Made by a program: the position numbers and the translations under genes. Under the pieces are notes generated by a model. The model had not been told where the DNA came from and did no database searches. It saw nothing but the letters and a program-made list of their open reading frames with translations. Below, piece after piece: positions 1-6,673 of a stretch of DNA of 38,873 bases. The number at the start of each line of letters is the position of its first letter. The stretch's first letter is position 1. The stretch covers positions 1 to 38,873 of the forward strand of contig WTHB01000175.1 of assembly GCA_011523305.1 (NCBI GenBank), written 5' to 3'. This stretch comes from Planctomycetaceae bacterium (GTDB lineage Bacteria; Planctomycetota; Planctomycetia; Pirellulales; UBA1268).

Positions 1-1
1 G

Positions 2-247
2 CGTGAATCCGTCTGATCCCCGACGGGTTGTCAGGAAGACCACCCCCTGCCCGCCAGACCCAAGCCGCCGACCGAGTTTGTGATACTCGGTCCAGTTCAT
101 CCGGCCGCCGGCGAGAATCTCGCCATACCGCGCCAGGAGTTCGTCTGGGCAGCGACCACCGACATCCCCTGCGGCAGGCACGGTCGCCTGCTCGTCCTGG
201 AATACTGTTGAAGACATCGTGATGTCGCTGCCGTCCATTGCGGTCAT
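2..247 (-). CDS. Ser/Thr protein kinase, N-terminal fragment (cut by window edge)
   Basis: The minus strand is open without a stop from an ATG at 247 to the window edge, giving 82 codons. After a roughly 40-residue polar N-terminus comes the start of a eukaryotic-like protein kinase domain. The segment YHKLGRRLGSGGQGVVFL contains the glycine-rich ATP-binding loop (GxGxxGxV) at about residues 60-70. Members of this family phosphorylate Ser/Thr on target proteins and are abundant in planctomycetes. Only lobe I is visible, so the catalytic Lys, the HRD and DFG motifs and any sensor domain lie outside the window. A second in-frame ATG at 238 could be the true start. There is no clear ribosome binding site. 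The family call rests on the glycine loop alone. Confidence 0.72.
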   Translation of the reverse strand, partial: MTAMDGSDITMSSTVFQDEQATVPAAGDVGGRCPDELLARYGEILAGGRMNWTEYHKLGRRLGSGGQGVVFLTTRRGSDGFT

Positions 248-274
248 GAAAATGGTGAGTGTGTCGGTGGAATG

Positions 275-1252
275 TCAATCAAGCGACGCCAACTCTGCCG
301 GCGGGGGAAACCCAAGTTGCTTGTCGACTGCGTTGATCAGCGGTTGACCGTCTCTATATCGTACGAGGTTCGCACAAAACAGGTCGGTCATGCGGTCGAT
401 TCGGTGCCGTGATTGCCCGCCGACGTGGGGGGTGATGATCAGCCCCGGGGCATCCCACAGTGGACTCTCTGGTGCCGGGGGCTCTTCGGGAGTGACGTCA
501 AAGCCGGCAGAATCGAGCTGGCCGGATCGCAGGGCGGCCACAACGTCCTCTTCGACGACGAGCGGGCCGCGGGCGACGTTGATCAGGACACTGCCCGCCT
601 TCATGCGGGCGAGGGTCTCCGCATTGATCATTCCCCGCGTCTGGTCGGTGAGGGGCGCTGTCAGGAAGACGAAATCAGCCTCGGGTAGCAGGTCGTCCAA
701 GGCGTCGGGGCCAGCCAGCCGGTCGAGCCCCTGGGCAGGGCGGTCTGGGAAGTAGTCGGTTGCCAGCAGGCGGGTCTTGAAGGGTCGGAGCACTTCTGCG
801 AGCCGTTGGCCGTTGCCGCCGAAGCCGACGATCAGCACGGTCGAGCCGGTGAGGTCGCGGGTCGGCTGCCGGATGAACTCCCGCCGTTGTTGCTGCTGGA
901 GGAAAAGTGGAATCCGGCGGGTGCAGCCCGTGACCAGGGCGAGTGTCTGCTCGGCGACTTGGTCGGCCAGTACCCCCGAGGCGCTCGACACGCGGATGGC
1001 TGAGTCGACAACGGCTGGAACCAGGCAGTGGTCCAGTCCGGCGGCGGAGGACTGGATCCACCGCAGGCGGCCAGCGGCGACTGTTTCGTCCCAGGGAACG
1101 GGCACCTTGGCGTGACCGCAGAAGATGTCAGCCGTCGGCAACGCGTCAGCAATGCCCTCCTGCCCAGCGTCAATGATGGTGGCATCCGGGCAGGCAGCCT
1201 GAATCTGGTCGATGTGCCGGGGTTCAACTGGATAGCAGAGAACAATCCGCAC
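275..1252 (-). CDS. D-2-hydroxyacid dehydrogenase (NAD-dependent)
   Basis: Oxidoreductase of the D-isomer 2-hydroxyacid dehydrogenase family, which interconverts 2-oxoacids and D-2-hydroxyacids with NAD(P)H in the cytoplasm. The nucleotide-binding Rossmann motif is VLIVGFGGNG. The substrate-binding Arg lies in NVARGP, the catalytic Glu in the TPEEPPAPESPLW segment and the catalytic His in ITPHVGG. I chose a GTG start at 1252 because an AAGGA Shine-Dalgarno lies 9 nt upstream and the protein then begins directly with the first beta strand (VRIVLCYPVEP), giving 325 residues, normal for the family. An ATG at 1321 would add 23 unconserved residues. The substrate (glyoxylate, hydroxypyruvate, phosphoglycerate) cannot be told. 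It lacks the C-terminal ACT domain of long SerA enzymes. Confidence 0.9.
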   Translation of the reverse strand: MRIVLCYPVEPRHIDQIQAACPDATIIDAGQEGIADALPTADIFCGHAKVPVPWDETVAAGRLRWIQSSAAGLDHCLVPAVVDSAIRVSSASGVLADQVAEQTLALVTGCTRRIPLFLQQQQRREFIRQPTRDLTGSTVLIVGFGGNGQRLAEVLRPFKTRLLATDYFPDRPAQGLDRLAGPDALDDLLPEADFVFLTAPLTDQTRGMINAETLARMKAGSVLINVARGPLVVEEDVVAALRSGQLDSAGFDVTPEEPPAPESPLWDAPGLIITPHVGGQSRHRIDRMTDLFCANLVRYRDGQPLINAVDKQLGFPPPAELASLD

Positions 1253-1631
1253 GATAGAAGATCCTTGTGGGTGATGGCGGTTAGTGAGTGACAGAAACCG
1301 AGTTCGAAATCGTTCGGGCAAGGTGCTGGTTGTGCTGCCTATCCGGAAGAGTTGAGCGAATGCGAGTGACCGCTGGGAGAGGTTTCCGGCAGAAAATTTG
1401 ATCGTGAACGGGCGGTCGAAACCGGTGCCTAGACGTTTGCCGGATTTTTTGGCAGAAAGATGTCGTGTCTGTGGTCGCTATCTGGCGTGCTGGGCTGCTG
1501 GTTTGCCCATCAGAACGTTCATCGGAGGAACCGCTGGTCATATTCTGCCGGCTACCGACATTATTAGTGGTTGAGGCATGAAGCAGGGCCCCTGCGACAC
1601 GCGGAACGTACGAACCGAAAGCGCGAACCGA
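1253..1631. other. Divergent intergenic region with a possible promoter
   Basis: About 380 nt separate the divergent dehydrogenase and DoxX-like genes. I see no convincing gene here. A possible sigma-70-type promoter for the rightward gene is TTCATC at 1518-1523 and TATTCT at 1541-1546 with a 17-bp spacer, a moderate match. The octamer GGCAGAAA occurs twice, at about 1386 and 1455, the second after a T6 run. Its meaning is unknown. Confidence 0.3.
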
Positions 1632-2591
1632 ATGAGTTGTACACGACCTCTGGTGCTCGCCACGATCGCGATCAGTTTTTTACGGATCATGATTGGGCTG
1701 CACTTCTTTCTGGAGGGCTCCAGTCACCTGCGCGACCCTGCCTGGTCCAGCGCAGGCTTTCGCAAGGCAGCGATTGGTCCGCTGGCTCCAATGCTGCAGG
1801 CGGACCTACCAGAGACAGGCAACTGGGCTGGGACGATCGGTTCTCTCAGGGCAGCCGATTCGGCGGCGGTGACCGAGGCGGCCGCTGCCTGGCGGGCGTC
1901 CCTGGTGACCGACTGGCAATCGCTCGGCGACCGCCGGGAGGCGATTCTTCGATCTGGGGGCTGGACGCCTGAGGAGGACTGGGCCGACGCATCGTCCGCC
2001 GCCCTGGCTGCTGCCGAAAAAAAACTGGCGGAGATGCTTGCCGATGCGCAGGACGACCTTGTCGAGTACCAGCGGGAGCGCTTGCGGCTGGGCGAGATGG
2101 AGGGCTCAGCGATGGCCCGTGACCTGCCCTACATGCAGACACGGATTGCCGACAAGCGTCGCGAGCTTGCCAGCCAGCGGGCCGGCTGGATGACCGAGGC
2201 GGCAGCGGTTGGTGATGAACTGATTGCCACCTGGAATGAGCCACTGACGTTGGACCAGCGCCGAATGGCGGCGGCTGCGGTCGAGCCGACATCACTCTGG
2301 AAAGCGGATCGCTTCGTCAGTTGGGCGTTGGTGACCATCGGGGGCTGTCTGGTCCTTGGGATCTTCGGCAAGTTTCATGCGATGGGAGGCGTGTTCTTTC
2401 TCCTGTCCGTTGTTGCCTCGCAGCCCTTTTGGCTTCCTGCTGCCCAGGCAACCTACGACCAGTGGGTTGAAATCGCCGGTCTGCTGGTTGTGGCGTCCGT
2501 GCCAATCGGCGGTTGGTCAGGACTCGATTATTTCCTCGCACCGATGCTGCGCCGGTTTTGTCCGCTGCGGTGCTGCTGCAAGGCTGGGTGA
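1632..2591 (+). CDS. DoxX-like membrane protein with a coiled-coil insert
   Basis: Predicted inner-membrane protein of about 319 residues. The first hydrophobic segment (about residues 8-30) carries the DoxX-like pattern RIMIGLHFFLEGSSHL. Three more hydrophobic stretches lie in the C-terminal third (WALVTIGGCLVLGIFG, GGVFFLLSVVASQPFWL and EIAGLLVVASVPIGG). Between helix 1 and helix 2 is a soluble, Ala/Glu/Arg-rich segment of about 190 residues that looks helical or coiled-coil; classic DoxX proteins lack it. The function is unknown; DoxX relatives are subunits or partners of quinone-linked oxidases. The start is uncertain: ATG 1632 puts the membrane helix near the N-terminus, while ATG 1578 adds 18 polar residues. 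It lies 80 nt upstream of a Tat-exported oxidoreductase on the same strand, suggesting co-transcription. Confidence 0.7.
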   Translation: MSCTRPLVLATIAISFLRIMIGLHFFLEGSSHLRDPAWSSAGFRKAAIGPLAPMLQADLPETGNWAGTIGSLRAADSAAVTEAAAAWRASLVTDWQSLGDRREAILRSGGWTPEEDWADASSAALAAAEKKLAEMLADAQDDLVEYQRERLRLGEMEGSAMARDLPYMQTRIADKRRELASQRAGWMTEAAAVGDELIATWNEPLTLDQRRMAAAAVEPTSLWKADRFVSWALVTIGGCLVLGIFGKFHAMGGVFFLLSVVASQPFWLPAAQATYDQWVEIAGLLVVASVPIGGWSGLDYFLAPMLRRFCPLRCCCKAG

Positions 2592-2671
2592 GCTGGCCGG
2601 TTTCACCCGTTTTCAAACTTTCCACGCTTTCACAACCTCTCGCGAACACCTTTTCAGGAGAACCCTCCGCG

Positions 2672-4354
2672 ATGAACCTCACGCCGGAACAAAAGATTAT
2701 TGGGCAGGAAAACTTCGCTGATGCGGTGGCTGTTACCCGTCGTGATTTCCTCTCCGGGACCGTTGCCGCCGGGCTTGCCACCGGTGCGGGGCTCGGCTCC
2801 ATCTATTTTGGGTACGGAGCGAGCGTCGGAGATCCCCTGCGGGTTGGCTTCATTGGCACGGGGGACGAAGGCAGCGTGCTGCTTGGGGCCCATAACCCTG
2901 AGTACCTCAAGGTGGTCGCGATCGCTGACATCCGTCCCTACAACGTGTTCCGCGCGTTCCATGGGGATATCTCAAGCCCGAACGCCCAGCGGGTGCGGCC
3001 CGGGCTGATGGCCAAGTATGGCTGGAAGACGGAGGATGAGGCCCGCAAGCAGGTGAAGGTCTACGGGGCCTACGAAGAACTGCTGGCCAACGATGAGATT
3101 GAGGCGGTCGTGATTGCCCTGCCCTTGCATCTCCATGCCGAGGCGGCGATCAAGGCGATGCGGGCGGGCAAGCATGTGCTGACCGAAAAGCTGATGGGCC
3201 ACTCCATCCATGAGTGCAAGGAGATGGGGCGAACCGCCAGACAGACCGGCAAACTGCTGGCGACCGGGCATCAGCGGCACTACAGCGTGCTCTACGACAA
3301 TGCGGTACACACGATCGGCGATGCCCGGCTGATTGGCGACCTGCACTCCATTCGGGCCCAGTGGCACCGCGGTAACCTGCCCGGGAAGGACAGCTGGAAA
3401 CCGCCGCTGCCGGGCGATGAGGCGCTGTTGAAAAAGCTGGCCAGCTGGCGGCGGAAACTGGAAGAGTCGAAGCCGGCTGAGGTCGAGCTTTGGGCCAAGC
3501 GGGTGGCCCAACTGGAAGCCCAGTTGGCCGACAGCAGTGTCGATGCTGCCGCCCACGGGTACACCGAGAAACGCTTGCCGGATGGCACTCCCCGGACGCC
3601 ACTTGAAGAACTGATTCGGTGGCGGCTCTGGAACCGCACCGGCGGCGGTCTGATGGCAGAACTCGGCAGCCATCAACTCGATGCGGCGGGTATCTTCATT
3701 TCGGCGATGCACGGTAAGGGCAAGAAGGTAAAGCCGCTGACGGTGACTGCTGTGGGGAATCGCAGCATTTTCCCTGCGGACCGCGAAGTCGATGACCATG
3801 TCTATTGCATGTTTGAGTATCCCGCTCCGGGCTACGACGAAGATCCCAACAAGAAGATTGTCGTCACCTACTCGTCCATCAATGGCAACGGGTTCGGTGG
3901 CTACGGCGAAGTGGTGATGGGCACCGAGGGCACACTGATCCTTGAGCAGGAACAGAACGTGATGCTCTACAAGGGATCCTCCCGAGACACCCGCGTCACC
4001 GTTGCCAAGTCGAAGACGGGAGCCCCGGTGCTCGACACGACGGAGAGTGGTGGCGGACCGGTTGCGGCGGTGTCAGCGACGCCCGGTGACAAGCCGCCGC
4101 CGTCCCGAGGCTACACCGAAGAGATGGAGCACTGGGCCTGGTGTATTCGCAATCCCGATCCAGCCAATCAGCCCCGCTGCAAGCCTGAGGTGGCGATCGC
4201 CGATGCTGTCATTGCGTTGGTCAGCAACGAGGCGTTGCGGAATCCGGAGACCCAGTCCCGGATCACGTTCCAGGATGAGTGGTTCGACATCGCCAGCGAC
4301 GCCACGCCCGAAGGGGTGAAGCCCGATCTGACCAAGCAGCAGTACACGATCTGA
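2672..4354 (+). CDS. Gfo/Idh/MocA family oxidoreductase, Tat-exported
   Basis: A 560-residue NAD(P)-dependent oxidoreductase, probably acting outside the cytoplasm on sugars or polyols. The N-terminus has a twin-arginine motif TRRDFLSG (residues 22-29) and a hydrophobic stretch. A Rossmann fold follows (VGFIGTGDEG, about 58-67). The EKP motif of the family appears as E172-K173-L, keeping the Lys. A downstream segment HQRHYSVLYDNA aligns with the substrate-binding side. An insert of about 70 residues (around 245-320) is rich in Lys/Glu/Ala and looks coiled-coil. The ATG at 2672 is preceded by AGGAG at 2656-2660. Planctomycetes carry many such Tat-exported paralogues. The substrate is unknown. 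Confidence 0.88.
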   Translation: MNLTPEQKIIGQENFADAVAVTRRDFLSGTVAAGLATGAGLGSIYFGYGASVGDPLRVGFIGTGDEGSVLLGAHNPEYLKVVAIADIRPYNVFRAFHGDISSPNAQRVRPGLMAKYGWKTEDEARKQVKVYGAYEELLANDEIEAVVIALPLHLHAEAAIKAMRAGKHVLTEKLMGHSIHECKEMGRTARQTGKLLATGHQRHYSVLYDNAVHTIGDARLIGDLHSIRAQWHRGNLPGKDSWKPPLPGDEALLKKLASWRRKLEESKPAEVELWAKRVAQLEAQLADSSVDAAAHGYTEKRLPDGTPRTPLEELIRWRLWNRTGGGLMAELGSHQLDAAGIFISAMHGKGKKVKPLTVTAVGNRSIFPADREVDDHVYCMFEYPAPGYDEDPNKKIVVTYSSINGNGFGGYGEVVMGTEGTLILEQEQNVMLYKGSSRDTRVTVAKSKTGAPVLDTTESGGGPVAAVSATPGDKPPPSRGYTEEMEHWAWCIRNPDPANQPRCKPEVAIADAVIALVSNEALRNPETQSRITFQDEWFDIASDATPEGVKPDLTKQQYTI

Positions 4355-4370
4355 CTCGTGACGCTGGTGG

Positions 4371-4385
4371 CCGCTGCCGCAGCGG
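4371..4385. terminator. Hairpin between convergent genes, possible bidirectional terminator
   Basis: CCGCTG-CCG-CAGCGG is a perfect 6-bp stem with a 3-nt loop, lying 16 nt after the oxidoreductase stop and 4 nt after the stop of the opposing caspase-like gene. No T-tract follows on either strand, so it is not a canonical intrinsic terminator. The position suggests a termination or end-protection role, by inference only. Confidence 0.4.
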
Positions 4386-4389
4386 GACA

Positions 4390-5487
4390 TCAGCCGATAT
4401 CGAGGAACGGATCGCAGGGGTCGTCCGGCCCGAGGCCGAGCAGGCTCCGCAGGGTGGTGCACTCCTCTGTGCTCAGTGGAACAAACACCACGGGGTCCTG
4501 CACCATCGTTGGGTCCGTCAGACGGTAGCCGGTCACATGCGAGCCGCTGATGATTGGCTGCCGGCCGTAGCCGTACATCATGTTGTCGACCTTCTCAAAA
4601 AAGTCGCCCAGCGTGATGGCTTCGGGGTGTGGCTTCCGAATGTAGAACAGCTCGATGACGTCTTTCCAGAAGTGCGGCACGAATGCGGCACTCACGTCGG
4701 CATGGCCGACACAGTCGCGATTGGTCCCGGCAATCAGCGTGGGAAGGTGGGCGAGCCGAAGTGATCGGTCGTGACACCGCTCAACAATGCCGCGGCTGAG
4801 GTTGATCATGAAGTCGGCGCTGTAGCAGTCGTCACAGATGATGGTCAGGGTACCCAGGTCGACGGTGGCATCGCCCTCGGCGGGAGTGGCGGCGGCGACC
4901 AGCGTGTCGGCAAGCTGCGCAACAGGAATGTGATAACTCTGAATCTCAGTCGGCAGGCCATGGCCAAGCACGACGATGGTGGTAGGGGCAGCCTTTGGCT
5001 GGGCAGCAGCCGTGACTGCCTTCAGGAAGGCTGCGGCAACGTCGGCCAGGGATTCGGTCGGATCGGTCTTTTTGAAGATCGTGGCGGTGCAGTGATAGGC
5101 AGCTGCCAGAGCGGTGATCTCTCTTGGGGCAAGGCCGTGGTCAGGGTCGAGGAGCCCAATCAGGGAGCGGCCCGGCGCGATCACGGCTGCGTCGGCCACC
5201 GCGGTGCGTTTGGCATCGATAAAGCGGGCGAGAGCCACCAGTCGGTCACGGCGTTCGGTCGTCGGCAGGCTGTCGAGGGTGGCGGCGTGCCGCTCTGCCA
5301 GGTGGTAGAGCGATGGCTCAATCTGGCGGTAGTGCTTTGGTGTGGTGCCGAGTGCCGTGGCGATGGCCGGTGACTCGTCCCGCTGAAACGTGGTGAAGTC
5401 GGCGGCGAAGGCGGGGCCGGAGAGGTTCAGCAGGAGAACACCGGCGGCGGCCAGAGTGACGCGGGGGGCGAGGTCTGTGGGGGGCAT
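4390..5487 (-). CDS. Secreted caspase-like (clan CD) protein
   Basis: A 365-residue protein with a signal peptide (hydrophobic residues 10-28, likely cleavage after AFA, about 28). I do not recognise a named family. Two features resemble clan CD cysteine peptidases (caspase, gingipain, metacaspase): a hydrophobic strand ending in His-Gly (TIVVLGHGLP, H176-G177), and about 45 residues later a second strand ending in Asp-Cys (LTIICDDCYSADF, D220-C221), where the nucleophile would sit. A further segment, LPTLIAGTNRDCVGHAD, could be the next core strand. Four cysteines occur outside the putative active site, so disulfides are possible after export. The gene is alone on the minus strand, divergent from the imuA cassette. 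Activity is inferred from the motif only; it could be an inactive relative. Confidence 0.6.
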   Translation of the reverse strand: MPPTDLAPRVTLAAAGVLLLNLSGPAFAADFTTFQRDESPAIATALGTTPKHYRQIEPSLYHLAERHAATLDSLPTTERRDRLVALARFIDAKRTAVADAAVIAPGRSLIGLLDPDHGLAPREITALAAAYHCTATIFKKTDPTESLADVAAAFLKAVTAAAQPKAAPTTIVVLGHGLPTEIQSYHIPVAQLADTLVAAATPAEGDATVDLGTLTIICDDCYSADFMINLSRGIVERCHDRSLRLAHLPTLIAGTNRDCVGHADVSAAFVPHFWKDVIELFYIRKPHPEAITLGDFFEKVDNMMYGYGRQPIISGSHVTGYRLTDPTMVQDPVVFVPLSTEECTTLRSLLGLGPDDPCDPFLDIG

Positions 5488-5560
5488 CAGAGCAGGTCCT
5501 TGGTTGACGCAAGGGGCTGGGAAGCCGTTCGGCGATGGCGGCTGGCGCGGAGCAGAACGG

Positions 5561-5566
5561 ATTATA
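5561..5566 (-). promoter_or_regulatory. Possible -10 element of the caspase-like gene
   Basis: On the minus strand this reads TATAAT, a perfect sigma-70 -10 hexamer, about 75 nt upstream of the caspase-like gene start. No good -35 hexamer was found at 16-18 bp spacing, so the promoter call is tentative. Confidence 0.35.
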
Positions 5567-5593
5567 CGGCCCGCCAGATTTCCAGCAGATGGC

Positions 5594-5622
5594 TTGACAA
5601 CCAGTCAGCCGATAGATAGTGT
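5594..5622 (+). promoter_or_regulatory. Promoter of the imuA-imuB-dnaE2 operon
   Basis: A perfect -35 hexamer TTGACA at 5594-5599 is followed after 17 bp by TAGTGT at 5617-5622, a weak -10 match (3 of 6). The -10 lies inside the palindrome described separately, as expected for a repressor-controlled promoter. The transcript would begin about 30 nt before the imuA ATG. Confidence 0.5.
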
Positions 5623-5637
5623 ACAGAAATACACTAT
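5616..5637. promoter_or_regulatory. Palindromic operator, likely LexA (SOS) box
   Basis: ATAGTGTA-CAGAAA-TACACTAT has two perfect 8-bp inverted arms around a 6-bp centre. It overlaps the predicted -10 and ends 22 nt before the ATG of imuA. The imuA-imuB-dnaE2 cassette is LexA-controlled in many bacteria, so LexA is the most likely ligand. The motif is not the E. coli, Bacillus or alphaproteobacterial consensus, so it may be lineage-specific. Confidence 0.6.
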
Positions 5638-5659
5638 TTTAGCCTGTCGGTTTTTTCCC

Positions 5660-6673
5660 ATGTCTGTTGCCACGCTCGCCAGCCATTCCTCTGCTCCGCT
5701 ATCAGCCACGCGGCTGCAGTCGCTCAAGCGGCTTTGCCGCGTACAGGCAGACGCGTCTGCGAGCTGTTCGCAGCGACTGACGGTGAGCAGTGGGCTGCCC
5801 ACGCTTGACCAGCTTTTGCCGCATGGCGGGCTGCGGTTGGGCAGCCTCGTGGAATGGCTTGAGCCCCCAGCTGAAACTGGGGTGGAGGCAGCGGCTGGGG
5901 CGGCTGCGTTTGCGTTGGCTGTCGGTGTCCGGCTGCAGGCCAATGCCGATCTGCCGCCGGGACGTGCCCTCGTGGTGATTGATCGTGGGGGCAGACTTTA
6001 TCCCCCGGCTGTCGTGCCTTGGCTCGAGGCGGCGTCTGCTCCCTCCTCTGCTTCACCCTCTGCCCTCTCTCCTCTTCCCTCTCCTGCACGCTCGGCGAAA
6101 GTTACGCAGCGGGGGGATCGACAGGCATCCCAGCATGCGTCTCAGCCCGGGCATTACCGGCAGGTGACGCCTCGGCTCTTCGTCATCCGGCCTGCCAGCG
6201 ATGCCGACGAAATCTGGGCGATTGATCAAGCGTTGCGGTGTGCAGGAGTGGCTGCTGTGGTGGGATGGCCGGGGCGGGTTTCTGCCACGGTATTCCGGCG
6301 GTGGCAATTGGCGGCCCGGTCCAGCGGTGTGGTGGGGCTGTTGGTGCGGCCTGCGGCGGCCCGTCATGAGCCAACCTGGGCAGAGACGCGGATTCAGGTC
6401 TGCCCTGCCCGTGCGGCGGCAACTGGAGGGACTTGTTCGGTGCGTTCGCCAGCAGACAAGGCGAGCAGGGACAAGGCGAACTGGATTGAGCGGCGGGCCT
6501 GCACGCTTGTGCGGGTCGGCGGGCAGTGGGATGCCGTCACGGCTGTGGCCGAGCCGGCAGCCACCTGCGTCCTCGATCTCACGGATGGCAGCGAGTGTTT
6601 GGCTGGAACGAACGGCGTGGGTCAGGCTCGCGAACAGGCTCGCTGGCGGAGGGTGGCATGTCGCGCATCATGA
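5660..6673 (+). CDS. imuA: ImuA-like mutasome protein
   Basis: A 337-residue RecA/SulA-like protein that is the first gene of an imuA-imuB-dnaE2 cassette. ImuA (ImuA' in actinobacteria) is thought to assemble the translesion mutasome with ImuB and DnaE2 after DNA damage. The segment SGLPTLDQLLPHGGLRLGSLVEWL (about residues 45-68) resembles the RecA-like N-terminal core, but the Walker A lysine is absent. The strand LFVIRPASDADEIWAIDQALR is typical of the family. An insert at about 125-165 is low-complexity (Ser/Pro/Ala/Gln) and encoded by a pyrimidine-rich tract. The start ATG 5660 follows the operator and has no Shine-Dalgarno. Its 3' end overlaps imuB by 16 bp. Confidence comes mostly from gene order. 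Confidence 0.78.
   Translation: MSVATLASHSSAPLSATRLQSLKRLCRVQADASASCSQRLTVSSGLPTLDQLLPHGGLRLGSLVEWLEPPAETGVEAAAGAAAFALAVGVRLQANADLPPGRALVVIDRGGRLYPPAVVPWLEAASAPSSASPSALSPLPSPARSAKVTQRGDRQASQHASQPGHYRQVTPRLFVIRPASDADEIWAIDQALRCAGVAAVVGWPGRVSATVFRRWQLAARSSGVVGLLVRPAAARHEPTWAETRIQVCPARAAATGGTCSVRSPADKASRDKANWIERRACTLVRVGGQWDAVTAVAEPAATCVLDLTDGSECLAGTNGVGQAREQARWRRVACRAS

Noticed and set aside
2972-3799. 275-codon antisense frame opposite the oxidoreductase
   Set aside because: Opposes conserved Rossmann and substrate-domain sequence; no family features.
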